DNA of 64,000 nt from Branchiostoma floridae (lineage: Eukaryota > Chordata > Leptocardii > Amphioxiformes > Branchiostomatidae). The DNA is taken from NCBI RefSeq assembly GCF_000003815.2, contig NC_049989.1, positions 2,159,644 to 2,223,643 on the forward strand, read 5' to 3'. A program made the position numbers and the translations under genes. Within the stretch, counting starts at the first letter, position 1, and each line of letters opens with the position of its first letter. The notes under the pieces are model-generated. The model was given only the letters and a program-made list of their open reading frames with translations, was not told where the DNA came from and did not search any database. This document shows, piece after piece, positions 39,001 through 47,300 of the stretch.

Positions 39001-39847
39001 GACAATCCTCTTCATGTCTAGCTGCTGACAACTTAGATGAACTCAGAATGCATTCGAAAGGTGCTTCTGTTTAGCAAATTGCTCGCTTCCCTAGAAAAAA
39101 AAGCGCAAACTGGAAAGCCCACGAGCTTGTCAGTATTTTGTACACCAAATACGTGGGTTTGTTTGAGACATTTATGGACAAAACGGCTTCACTATATGAT
39201 ATTGCAGTCAAATTGGCGCGGGCAATTTTTGTCTTCTCTGGCTGCTGACAAGATTGTCGTCTGACGCACACCTGACCAATCAGCTTGTGGAATGTTCTAT
39301 TTCTAACTCTAGGGGTTGTTTGCTAACTATGAAGTTTACGCCAAACAGACAATGGAAACATTTTGCGATTTATTCCCTTACAGGTTGTATGCAGAATTCG
39401 TTCAGTGGAGGTACCGACCTAGGCCCTCTCCCGAAACGAGCTTGTCGGGAAGAAGACCGGTTGCTGTCGGACAACTCAGTCGCTACGTCCACCCTCACGA
39501 CTTGGTCCAACCCGCAGATACTTCCAAATATGGAGAACCTCCAGCCGCTGAACAGGGAAACATGTATGTTCGCTAACTCCGCCACCGGTGATACTACTTC
39601 TTCACTCCTCGCTGCACCCCAGCCCTTGGATCCTCTCTCCACGGCTTTCAACAACAACCAGAACTTTTCTTCCGTGCCGTTTTCTTCGTCTGGCACGGGT
39701 TTTGTGTCCGCAAACGGGGGCATGAATTTTCTTCCATCTTGTAGCTACGCACAGATGCCGCAGCAAGGTCTGGGAATGAATGGGACTCCGTTTTTACACG
39801 AAGTTTCTAGGAATGTCGGTTGTCCCTCCATGCAAATTCCACAATAA
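14974..39847 (+). CDS. Tbx4/5: Tbx4/5 T-box transcription factor (8 coding exons)
   Basis: Encodes a 464-residue nuclear DNA-binding protein of the T-box family, joined from exons 14974-15087, 17717-17811, 27330-27425, 28131-28302, 28752-28904, 36837-36928, 38219-38427 and 39384-39847. All phases agree and the total of 1395 bases divides by three. The T-box runs from about residue 43 to 230 and shows [75 protein letters not shown] and [10 protein letters not shown]. The segment NYPVIPRS directly after the T-box, and [10 protein letters not shown] rather than AGKADPEMP, point to the Tbx4/5 group and away from Tbx2/3. In vertebrates TBX5 acts in heart and forelimb and TBX4 in hindlimb; amphioxus has one gene for both and no limbs. 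The C-terminal region is Ser/Asn/Gln-rich, as expected of an activation region. The start was chosen as the first in-frame ATG with an open frame reaching a phase-0 donor. Paralogue group confident; exact 5' end less so. Confidence 0.93.
15120..15452. mobile_element. MITE, GCTAGCCTCC family, in Tbx4/5 intron 1
   Basis: The left arm (cttcttcgcagacc, tggcgtttac, ctgatttgcgattttcaa) is the inverted complement of the right arm at 15388-15452 (ttgaaaatcgcctc, aaataaacgcc, aacgtctgggaagg). The family recurs at 59042-59322 and 61541-61788. It starts 33 bases after the exon 1 donor. Confidence 0.75.
15453..16420. other. Intron 1 sequence, no element recognised
   Basis: AT-rich intronic DNA. No exon-like segment or clear repeat was seen. 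Confidence 0.4.
16421..16645. mobile_element. 225 bp MITE with TA target duplication
   Basis: Terminal inverted repeats atacccttgtcacat (left) and atgtgacaggggtat (right) differ at one position. Both ends are flanked by TA (16419-16420 and 16646-16647), as expected for a Tc1/mariner-like or related insertion. There is no coding capacity. Confidence 0.85.
17717..17811 (+). CDS. Tbx4/5: Tbx4/5 coding exon 2 (T-box start)
   Basis: Follows ttcttaag and starts in phase 0; ends AG|GTACGT in phase 2. It encodes the first T-box strand and helix ([19 protein letters not shown]). The split of the second Arg of the GRRMFP motif between exons 2 and 3 matches the exon boundary known for vertebrate TBX5. 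Confidence 0.95.
18399..18480 (-). repeat. tRNA-derived SINE head
   Basis: Read on the minus strand it has an A-box-like tgggtagttcagtggttagc and a B box gagttcgaatcccg about 30 bases later. That is the spacing of an internal Pol III promoter. The folded arms are too imperfect for a working tRNA, so it is called a SINE in intron 2. Confidence 0.7.
18880..18960 (+). repeat. Dispersed repeat shared with window start
   Basis: Shares tttgacacggc, acaaagagata and gattgaataaa-type segments with bases 1-60. Second copy of the same element, in intron 2. Confidence 0.6.
19490..20110. repeat. Dispersed-repeat block in intron 2
   Basis: The stretch at 19558-19607 (tcatggaatgctctagatat) is the inverted counterpart of 24070-24122. 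The latter also shares aatctacgtatggcatcgaa with 30120-30140. An open frame at 19853-20113 has no family resemblance and is not called. Probably a decayed transposon. Confidence 0.5.
21080..21380. repeat. ~166 bp tandem duplication in intron 2
   Basis: gaaacgcaggtccccg occurs at 21083 and 21249. Both copies continue through tgaccacttgccgc and aattcaaacagacagaccg. The phrase gggttcacgggaaatacttg of this block also recurs at about 21738 inside the neighbouring transposon. Confidence 0.8.
21384..22155. mobile_element. ~770 bp DNA transposon with ~60 bp inverted ends
   Basis: The left end carries gatgaaggttagacatccag, gtaataagatacgc and agttactcaagcaact. The right end carries the complements (ttgcttgagtaact, accttattgcctggatg, gtaacctt). 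No transposase frame is present. The family also appears at 38447-38600 and 49097-49140. Confidence 0.8.
23405..23600 (-). repeat. LINE/SINE 3' tail relic
   Basis: A (TTTA)n run at about 23488-23504 precedes catcttgaaacagatgggta. On the minus strand this reads as a short unique 3' end with an AAAT-repeat tail. No reverse-transcriptase coding sequence is left. Confidence 0.5.
24682..24822. mobile_element. 141 bp palindromic MITE (TTTTGACGTG family)
   Basis: The left arm ctgtttttgacgtgctttta continues with ggcgtttt and is matched by its complement aaaacgcctaaaacacgtca at the right. Related copies are at 26629-26754 and 27096-27230, all three within intron 2. Confidence 0.8.
24857..24932 (+). 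repeat. tRNA-derived SINE head
   Basis: A B-box-like gggagttcgaatcccgg follows a degenerate A-box region. The sequence carries on into a tail without tRNA structure. Intron 2. Confidence 0.6.
24940..26600. other. Intron 2 sequence, no gene seen
   Basis: An open frame of 127 codons at 25555-25938 has no domain, signal peptide or convincing splice sites. A GC-richer segment at 26040-26500 has open frames on both strands without family resemblance. It could be an intronic regulatory block (inference). Confidence 0.4.
26629..26754. mobile_element. MITE, TTTTGACGTG family, second copy
   Basis: Inverted ends aggttcgactttggctgttt and a complement ending tcgaacct. The interior has opposed tttttattttg and aaataaaaag tracts. 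Confidence 0.7.
27096..27230. mobile_element. MITE, TTTTGACGTG family, third copy
   Basis: Left gttaggcttcggttggtttg and right caaacgtagcctaacc are inverted relatives. Ends about 100 bases before exon 3. Confidence 0.7.
27330..27425 (+). CDS. Tbx4/5: Tbx4/5 coding exon 3
   Basis: Acceptor ttcaccag; donor CG|GTACAA; phases 2 in and 2 out. Encodes [13 protein letters not shown], then [17 protein letters not shown]. The CG|G Arg split before Tyr-Lys-Phe agrees with exon 4. Confidence 0.95.
27745..27981 (-). pseudogene. Relic of an L1/Tx1-type LINE ORF2 C-terminus
   Basis: The minus-strand frame contains [22 protein letters not shown]. This resembles the C-terminal cysteine/histidine knuckle of L1-type ORF2 proteins (compare the intact element here: CSFCHDDVESYVHIFWECPH). 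One Cys and the His are lost and no reverse transcriptase precedes it. Resemblance is partial, so the call is tentative. Lies in intron 3. Confidence 0.45.
28131..28302 (+). CDS. Tbx4/5: Tbx4/5 coding exon 4
   Basis: Acceptor aaaaacag; donor CAT|GTAAGT; phase 2 in, 0 out. Encodes [20 protein letters not shown], then [23 protein letters not shown]. These are core T-box positions, nearly identical to vertebrate TBX4 and TBX5. Confidence 0.96.
28331..28390 (+). repeat. Degenerate tRNA-like SINE head in intron 4
   Basis: ctgtagctcaactggtagc is a near-perfect tRNA A box. The expected B box is present only as ggttctaattg. It starts 29 bases after the exon 4 donor and is too decayed to be a tRNA. 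Confidence 0.55.
28752..28904 (+). CDS. Tbx4/5: Tbx4/5 coding exon 5
   Basis: Acceptor gtgttcag; donor CAG|GTGAGC; exactly 51 codons, phase 0 both sides. Encodes [19 protein letters not shown], then [16 protein letters not shown], including residues of the T-box DNA-contact and dimer surface. Confidence 0.96.
29511..29830. repeat. ~196 bp spaced duplication in intron 5
   Basis: cctagagccgaggag, ggaaacagtct, catccag.cta and aaccgtacgaagtttkccag occur at 29516-29630 and again at 29712-29825. Confidence 0.75.
29895..30500. repeat. ~344 bp tandem duplication in intron 5
   Basis: catcggagaggggtctgcac, then gggacaattggactgacag and cccaatttcttaatgaca, occur at 29899-30015 and again at 30246-30360. 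A shorter third piece (gaagagaaactgtaa) is at about 30477. Between the copies, 30050-30160 matches the 23940-24130 dispersed repeat. Confidence 0.75.
30501..31270. other. Intron 5 sequence, nothing recognised
   Basis: AT-rich, without exon-like or clear repeat structure. Confidence 0.4.
31272..31780. repeat. Two copies of a CTCCAAGCAGAC repeat
   Basis: tagtctccaagcagacgtgt, then tggatgacaaaagag, tggccaaatag and gacaaataagtt, occur at 31273-31345 and 31584-31655. The same sequence lies inverted at 33720-33799. The flanking phrase acaagacgggagtgtc recurs at about 31537 and 31734. Confidence 0.75.
32292..32544. mobile_element. 253 bp MITE with ~40 bp inverted ends
   Basis: The left end carries aggtggtatctcactgc and caccggtgcggcactg. 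The right end is the complement (cagtgccgcaccggtg, gcagtgagatgccacct) with about three mismatches. AT-rich interior, no coding frame. Confidence 0.9.
33449..33584. mobile_element. Short MITE with CGCGAACTTAAAA units
   Basis: The inner unit accgcgaacttaaaac is repeated two to three times. The ends read tacagtaaatgcagaa and (inverted) tactgtaattgctttt. Confidence 0.65.
33585..33799. mobile_element. 215 bp MITE, TAGTCTC family
   Basis: Begins tagtctctaccagattctgg and ends in gtctgctcggagacta. It contains the inverse of the repeat at 31273-31345. It directly abuts the preceding MITE, so one may have inserted next to or into the other. Confidence 0.65.
34060..34345. repeat. CA-rich microsatellite region
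   Basis: A perfect (AC)n run at about 34153-34180 is flanked by acac-rich and agacagacac-rich sequence. Intron 5. Confidence 0.85.
34346..35734. other. Intron 5 sequence, nothing recognised
   Basis: An open frame of 136 codons at 34571-34981 shows no domain and includes an acacac-derived run. It is not called. Confidence 0.4.
35735..35910 (-). pseudogene. LINE ORF2 C-terminal relic
   Basis: Matches 46600-46750 in the same orientation (tttcacttagtgt, gtccattctctgat, atcatcctccc). Read on the minus strand the shared part resembles the WEDDIREW-type tail found in several LINE proteins. Frames are broken. Confidence 0.55.
35968..36096. mobile_element. 129 bp MITE with perfect 20 bp inverted ends
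   Basis: Left tagtctctaccagactccgg and right ccggagtctggtagagacta are exact complements. Related tagtctctaccag ends occur at 33585 and near 29490. Perfect ends suggest recent origin. Confidence 0.9.
36837..36928 (+). CDS. Tbx4/5: Tbx4/5 coding exon 6 (end of T-box)
   Basis: Acceptor tctcttcag; donor AT|GTGAGT, phase 2. Encodes [20 protein letters not shown], the final T-box helix that inserts into the DNA minor groove in the family, then a Ser/Arg linker. Confidence 0.95.
37895..37995 (+). repeat. Dispersed repeat, fourth copy
   Basis: Shares ttgctgacacctacccac and gatccgtccacagcttctta with copies at 4655 and 6450. Intron 6. Confidence 0.6.
38219..38427 (+). CDS. Tbx4/5: Tbx4/5 coding exon 7
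   Basis: Acceptor tttactcag; donor GGAG|GTAAAA; phase 2 in, 1 out. Begins with the Tbx4/5-typical NYPVIPRS after the T-box. The rest is a low-complexity Asn/Ser/Thr/Gln region. Confidence 0.9.
38447..38600. mobile_element. Fragment of the GATGAAGGTTAGACATCC transposon next to exon 7
   Basis: Begins cgatgaaggttagacatccg 25 bases after the exon 7 donor. It continues with attcaagcaactgg and cagttgcttgag, as in 21384-22155. Confidence 0.7.
39384..39847 (+). CDS. Tbx4/5: Tbx4/5 coding exon 8 and stop
   Basis: Acceptor ccttacag, phase 1 in; 154 whole codons then TAA at 39845-39847. Ser-, Asn-, Pro- and Gln-rich (for example [12 protein letters not shown]), with a short acidic segment EEDRLL like that near the same place in vertebrate TBX5. 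The last 16 or so codons lie in a tandemly duplicated block. Confidence 0.92.
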
Positions 39848-39980
39848 CTCTATTCAGCAATATCATGTTGGACAAGAAAGACACACTTTACATGAAGTTT
39901 CTAGGAATGTCGGTTGTCCCTCCAAGCAAATTCCACAATAATTCTATTCAGCAATATCAAGTTGGACAAGAAAGACACAC
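39793..39980 (+). repeat. 94 bp tandem duplication across the Tbx4/5 stop codon
   Basis: Unit 1 is 39793-39886 and unit 2 is 39887-39980, with only a few substitutions (cacgaag to catgaag, ccatgc to ccaagc, catgttgg to caagttgg). Unit 1 holds the last codons, the stop and the start of the 3' untranslated region; unit 2 is entirely after the stop. Confidence 0.95.
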
Positions 39981-40511
39981 TGTGCGTTGTTAGTACAGAT
40001 GATTTAATATTCAACATCTTTTCTTTTAAAATGTGCTAAAGAAAATATAATGGAAAGTTGGTTGCTTCTATCTTTCCATAATCGCACTACTGGTAAGATC
40101 TAAAATATTTGTTTTCTTTCCTAGTGATGACATGAGATGGTGTTTACTAAACAATCACCATTGTTTGCTTTAAAATATTTGTATGGTAAATATGTTCATA
40201 ACTTCTCATACAATACCACAGCACTGATGGAGAAAATTTACTCCTTTGTCCATGTGAAATCAAAGTTGTGAAAAAATATGGACTATCAAATCAAATGCCT
40301 TTGAGAAGGATTAAGCATATGGCTTGAAGGATACAAACAAAGATGTAGATATTCATGTTATCTGTCAATGTCCATGGAAATAAATCATTTTTGTAGAAAT
40401 GTGGGAATAAAAGTAGTAGCTCAGAAAAGCATTGCACAAGTTGAACATCATATGTTAGGTGAAAATTGTGAACCACTGAATAGAAAATAAAGAAAATTGC
40501 AACAATACTGT
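39848..40511 (+). terminator. Tbx4/5: Tbx4/5 3' untranslated region with candidate poly(A) signals
   Basis: AATAAA hexamers on the plus strand are at 40379-40384, 40406-40411 and 40486-40491. Which one is used, and hence the end of the transcript, cannot be decided from sequence. Confidence 0.55.
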
Positions 40512-40862
40512 CCACCCCTACAATACTTTGTAGCAATACAGGCAATACAATAAATGTATTGTAAACCAATAGCAATTGTTAAGTCAAATCTGCCCTATTG
40601 TTCTAGAATTCTCTGTGCCACTGGAATCAATGTTGTAAATTAAGAACCTAGCAATGTTTCACAAAGACAATGTCATAGTCCATCTAAATATTTCATGTAC
40701 AAATTTGTGAACGAAAATTTTGATCAATTAGTATTTCATACACATATATGCAGTTATTCAGTAACTCTCTGAAAGACAGATCATTCAAGAATAAACTAGT
40801 GATATCTTTGGTGTTGTATAAGTGGTGCACTTTTTTAAACAATCAAATACTAAAAGACTTAA

Positions 40863-41072
40863 AGGTAGTTCACCTTTATCCAAGGGGTCACCTTTTTCTG
40901 TTGTTTAAAAAAAAACAGGGCATAATTTATATCAAGCTGATGGACAGTGATTTTAACTTTAATATTTTCAAAATAATGCAGTTTGAAACTACTGTCCTTG
41001 GACTTGATATCCCTAAATGTCCGTTTTTTAAGCAACAGATATAGGTTTCCCCGTGGATAAAGGTTAACTACT
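40863..41072. mobile_element. 210 bp MITE between the converging genes
   Basis: The left end aggtagttcacctttatcca continues to tctgttgttt. The right end is the complement (gcaacagatata, gtggataaaggttaactac). It fills part of the 1.4 kb between the Tbx4/5 and BRIP1 stop codons. Confidence 0.8.
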
Positions 41073-41265
41073 ATTTAAGAAAACACCAACTCTCATAATT
41101 CATCCAGGTACCCTTAAGTGGGTATCTCAATGGGCCATAATATTAAGAAAGTGAATTTGTGTTCAAGACATTCAAGACAACTCTGCCTTTTTTAGGGAAT
41201 GTGACTTAACTATGAGAGTTCTTACAGAAGACTGGTCAGCCTTTTCTTGAGCTCAGTTTTGGTCT

Positions 41266-41322
41266 TCATTCTGTCAGCTGAAGATGTGGACAGTGCCACA
41301 GGGCTTCGTAATAAAGCCACCC
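41266..41322 (-). CDS. BRIP1: BRIP1 last coding exon
   Basis: Acceptor tttttcag; 18 codons then TGA. Encodes [18 protein letters not shown]. The frame is set by the phase-0 end of the previous exon. Another frame here is open further but would need a different donor, so the exact C-terminus is less sure. Confidence 0.65.
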   Translation of the reverse strand, partial: GWLYYEALWHCPHLQLTE

Positions 41323-44300
41323 CTGAAAAAAAGCAAAAGCAGTGGAAGACGATTAATTATCACACACGTATAGATCCTTTAGTTTTGTGAAGTATTCTTG
41401 TGTTTGGAGAATAAAGAAAGGTAGCAAAGATGGTTGGGGCTATTGACAAAGAATCTAAAGTTCCTTGGTTCGAATCCCTGTTGTACCTTTTGGAAAGGCA
41501 CTTGACACAGGTAAAAATGAGTACCCAGCTTCTACTATGAATGTCCCTCAGATAGGACGCTAAATGGAGGTTCCTTGTTTGAGTAGTCACAACATTGCTT
41601 GAGCACGAAAAAGAACCAAAAAAAGACTTTGGGGATCGATCTTGATGGGCATTGATGAAATAAATCAGTCCGGATATGCAGCTTGTACTTTTTATTAAAA
41701 AAAAAGGTGTGTTACACCATCAGATGGCTTACCAAGCACAGTAGGGGCATCTTCTCTGGATAGCTTTAAAGAACACTTGCAGATAGATGTGCTAAAGTTA
41801 GGTGTGACAGGTTGTTCGGTGTAATATAACCAGCTGCTGCCGCGCCGCGTGCCTGCGAAGCTGGTGTGTTACGCCGAACAGCGGTTATACTGGCTATATA
41901 GATACAGATTACCGGGTGGCAAATCAAACAAATTAGCTTCTTGTAAATGACCTTCAAAATGCTGACGTCCAGATTAGCTCACATACCTTAGTTGTAGGCC
42001 TTCCATTGCCCAGGGAAATGATGTTGAAGCCTAGGATCGTTCTATCTGCTGGAGACTTTGTCTTACACCCAGCACACACCACGGGAATGTACAAGCATTG
42101 GTCCTCTTCACTCAGAAAACTGTTCAGGTGGGGGCCTGAAAAAAAAGATAAAAAATCTGTCAAATGATAGAAAACTACAAAGTTAAATCAACCTTGCTTT
42201 TTGGGTGTTTTGTTGACTAATTTCACAACTTAAACCTCTTTGTCTTGCTGCATTCTACATGCACATGTCCGCAATATCAAGCACTGTAAATCTTTAAATG
42301 TTACATTCATGGTGATTCTCTTTTTAAGTTTTTCTAGTGACCGTTCCACCACACGACTAATATGTATTGGCAACATACTGTACTTCAATCTGTCTGCGAA
42401 CTTGTAGTCAAGTTAAGTTCTAGTGAAAATGAATGAATTTACATTATTAAAAAAGATTTACTGCTAACAGTTTAATGCACAATACCTTGTACTGCTTACA
42501 ATACAGCAAGTTAGCAAGTCTGACAAAATATATCATATCAACCTCTGGGTGACTTCTGTGGTGACATGGGCTGCACTTTCCCCTCCAGTCTTGCCCTGTC
42601 TATCAACACCATTCCTTCCTTTTTAGAATGGGACCTCCCCTCCATCTGTGGTGCATTACACTGGCACTTCATTCCCTCACTCTGTCTCCTTCTCAGGGTA
42701 GAAAGAATCTTGGATTCTTGCTGAATGTAGGTTGAGGTTTCCTTCTCCACATGGATGCCTGAAGAGAGGTACATGCAACATAAGGTCTCAATTATTGAAT
42801 ATCAACATATCTGTACAGCCAGTATAATTGCCCTTCAGCATAACACTTGAAGGCACACAGGGGGGCAGCAGTTGGTTATATTACACCAAGGAGCTTTTAT
42901 ATCAGATTACACTGAAGGACCTGTCACACCTGGCCTTTGCACACCTAGCTGTAAGCATTGTTTAGACTAGAGATATCTAATGAGGAGTCTCAAATATTTT
43001 TGGATGTTTCAAAAACTGCGAGATGAAGTTAGTAAAAGTTAGTTTAAGACTAAAACTTGGAGGATCAGATCAGATAAAAACTATATTACAAAACAGTAGA
43101 TACAATTCAGCGGGGAACAAATTGAAACACAGTAGCCTTTGAGATGGAATAACTTGATTAAATCACAGTATAGAAAATATACTGATCTAGAAATGACTAC
43201 AAGATAGTTACCTTCCACAGAAGCAACCAGTTCTGTACCGCACATGATGCAGTGGAGTCCTGGTCTGCATGGACCTTGGGCCTGCTTTGGTTCCTACACA
43301 TAGAGTAGAGGTATAGGTTAACACTTAACACATAGAATACAGACATAGTAGAAAAACAGGTTACAGGTAAGGGTGTGTACCCAAAATTCAGGTACATGTA
43401 CAGTACAGGTCCAAAGAATAAGGTCTAGGTCCGGACCTGAACCTGGACCTAATTGTCTGTGAAAACTTGTGAATGTGCAATACTCAAAACAATGGTCCAT
43501 TTTGCTAGAATTTAAAGGAATCAAGTTGCAGCTTGGAAGTTATCAACTCCTGACCTTGCTCTGGGCAGATGTCATCAAGTCGTCCAGGAAGTCCCCAGGA
43601 TCTTCTGAGAGGACAGGCTGGTTGGCCTTTCTTCTGGATCTGAAGGAGCGACGAATCTTCAGCGCTGAGGAGATAAATCATAGGTGAAGTATTAGGTAAC
43701 AATGGCTCGAGATCGAGAGGTCAGGGGTTCGATTCCTGCTATTTCAGGTTTGACATTGTGTCCTTGGGAAAGGCACTTTACATGACTTTCCTTGCTCAAC
43801 ACAGGTTTGAAAATGGGTACCTGACTTTGGTTAGGGAGGCAAAAGGTGGTGGAAGGAGGGGGTCGGGCTCACCTGCATAACAACCTACTGCACCTGGCCA
43901 TGGTACTATGACGGTCCCGTTCGAGTTAACACATAAGCACTATGCTTCCTACCTACATGTACGTCACAGATTAATATGCATTACCTGTATTTGAATGGAC
44001 TTTTCTTAATAATTATACACATTCAAGTATTACATAACGCCATATGAATATTAAAAGTTACCTGGCTGACTTTCCTCCATGGTCTGTCCCTCATTTTCGT
44101 CTTGAGATGCCCTGAAAAGCTTCTTCTTGTTCGACTGCCTTATTGTCGCAGATTTCTTCTCACCTGCCGAATTCCTCCTCTTCTCAGTGGACTTCTTGGC
44201 GCTCAGACTCAGCTGTCTCTTTCTCCCTCTTGTTGACACTGGTGGATCATCTTCTTTACTCTTGACTTCATTTTCCTCATTTCCATTGTTGGTCAAGCCT

Positions 44301-47300
44301 CCTTTCTGTCGGAAGACATTCCCGGTGATGGTTTCAGAGGTGTTCTCCTCAACGATAGGTTCAGAATCATCAAACAGAGGAGGGGTGAAGTCCATCCCCG
44401 CTGTGGATGTTTCCTGTAAGGGTGGAGTTGCCATTCCCTTCCTCAGATCTGCTGTGCTCTGAACAGGTGTTGTTGAAGGGCCGATGCTAACAAACTTAAA
44501 GAGAGCGTTGACCTTTGCATTGTTTGGTCCAGATGGTTGGTTTGATCTGCTTTGTACCTCTTGATTGAGACCGTCTTTTGTATCACTTTGATCGTGTAGG
44601 TTCTCTTCTTTTTCTTTCTTGCACGATTCTGTGAATGGCCCTCCCATCTCAGCATCATCTGTCATTGTGTTGCTTTCATCTTTAGACTTGTATGCGAACT
44701 GTGCCAACTTGGAAGCCATTGACAACCTTTTAGAGCCATGTCCCTTGTTCTTGGCATCAACTTTATCTGACCTCTGTTTCTTTGTGTCTTCCTTGGCGTC
44801 TGCAGGAATGTCGTCCTCTTCAAACGAAAGTTTACCTTTTGGCGTGGGGATAGCGCCTGATGGTCTCCTGTCACCAACGGGAGTGCTCTTGGCATGCCTG
44901 TGGCTGTCTCCTGCAGGGGTCATGAACCCATTACCTTTGACCTCTGAACCTTCACCCTTGACATCAACCTCCTTGCCAGCTTCAGCGGAATCAGTGACAG
45001 ATTTTTGCTGCACATTCTTCTTAAAGAGAGCCTTCAGCTTCCCTTTAGAGATTGATGCTGTCTTCTTATCACTGAGTGTAACATCTTGCGTGATGTTTTT
45101 GTCGTGATCCTTTGGTCCATCGTTGGGCGTACTTGGTATGAAACCCTGGGGTTCAAACTTGTTGACAGTCAGGGTGGCGTCTCCCGGCCTCTTCTTTTGT
45201 TCCAGCTGGGGTGATTGGCCCATCAGGTGTTGGAATGCGTTCAATTTTGCAGGCTGTGCGTATGGTGTGCTGGCCGGGTCGGGTGTGGTCACACTGGTGT
45301 CCAAGAAGGAGTGGGAGGGGTGAGGGGAGGCTTGTGGTGTCATGGCAACACTGGAGAAACATACAAACAGAGGACTTCATTATTTTGCCTTTACATCAAG
45401 ACATTCATGTAGGGTTATGAGTCTTCATTCGATGTTCCATGTTGACAGGGCAATTTTCCTGCACACGAGGTAAAGAGCTTTATCACCTTTACATCAAGAC
45501 AGTTATGTTGGCCCAGAAAATTGAAATCACACTGTGCCAAGTTTGTAATGGCAACATTGAACCGAGTCTCATATTCTGAGCTCCTATTCGATGTTAACAA
45601 TGTTTACATTACAAACTGTCACAATGCAATTGCAATTTTCTTGTTAGGGACAACATTTACATATAGTGGCACGCCAACATAAAATCTATATTAATGCTTT
45701 ACAACTGACTGACATTTTGAAAATTACAAAATTACTAGGGTCTGGCCCAAAGAAAGATGTGAAGAACTAAATATGTTTTATGTTAGGGTCACATTTCCAA
45801 TCCAGCACCCGACTAGGTAATTTCCGAGTAAAGAACAAAAAGGATGATAAAAAGGTTGAGAAGACACATACAAACTTTTAAGAATCAGTCATAAGCATGA
45901 TCCCTGTTTTTTTTGTTGACATACACTGACTTTTATTTTTCTTCCCACAACAGCCAGTTTGGAAATGTGACTCCAGCATTAGGTATAATGTAAGTTGAGG
46001 TGTTCCATTACCTATCATCAAGAGAGGTGGCACTTCCCTCAGTCATTTGTGTGGAGAACTGTGTCAGGGATGACACCACACTTCCAAACGCATTGAAGTG
46101 CTGAACCCGCTGCCTCACCCACTTAGACAGGCCTGCAAGGGTGAATACATTCTGATGTATACATGATGTATATGTATGTCAGAGTAGAGATTGCAATCTC
46201 TACTCTGTAATGTTAGATTTTAATATCCACGCACTTTTGATTCATGTCACTTTAGATCAATGTATCCTGATTGCGATCCTTGATGACAGGAACTGCCATC
46301 AGTCAATTGTGATCTACTGGTATACTTTGACACATGTGTCTTTATTTATTTTAATTAGATACATTATATTTACTACAATAAACATTTTCTACATAAAGAA
46401 ATATCTACATTGAGTACAAGTATTCCACACATGGAAGTTTGTGAACCAGAACGTAGTCCACCTTTGGTGTATCTCCCTTGTCCCTTGGCAAACCTGTCAT
46501 CTACGAGGATCAAGGCTCCCCAGTCTTGTCTGGAAAAAAACAAACAGAATGAGGAAGTTACAATGTACCCTTTGCCCATCTCATCTAGTTAAGCTATTTG
46601 ACCGTTGGGGAGCCACAGAAGATCTGGCTAACAGTTTTCTCCACCCTTCTTGGTTTCCTGACCTTTCGAATGTTTCACTAAGTGTGACATGCTTGCCCAT
46701 TCTCTGATATCATCCTCCAATCTTTTCCATTTGACTCAACACCACTTTCTTCTCCCCTAGATAATTTCTTGCAGCTTTTAATCGGCTAGCTGTACAATTA
46801 AACAAAACATGCGAAATACTCTTAGTATTTCAGAAAGTCACGAGATTTTTGAACTCTTGTTTGAAAGTTGTTTTTCTTTGTGTCTGAGCCAGCCATATGT
46901 GTGTCATATGCACACAACTAGATCACAATATTGGTACTCTTTCATCATTATCATCATCGCGGGCTGCTTGCCCGGACCAAGTCCACTCTCTCCTTCCAGA
47001 CTTCTCTGTCCCCCATACTCTTTGAAACTTGAAAAGTGACTTGAAAAAGGTGTTTTTTGTAAGTGTGCTGTAATTTTTGCAAGATTACAATTCTTGTACT
47101 CTTTGAAACTTGAAAAGTGAGCTTAAAAAGTTTTTGTTTCGTAAGTGAGCCTTATCTCCCCAGTGCCTGGTTGAGCACCCGGTAGGCCTGGATCTCGTAC
47201 CACTGTCTGCCTTACTTGTGCCATACACTACATCCCACAACTAGATTACACTTTTTGTATACTTTGAATCATGAGAGTTAGTGTGTGATTGAGTGAAACT

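Noticed and set aside
44051-45343. Large minus-strand frame taken as a separate intronless gene starting at its Met
   Set aside because: An acceptor lies just upstream and the phase joins the FANCJ helicase exon at 46012-46132 perfectly, so it is an internal exon.
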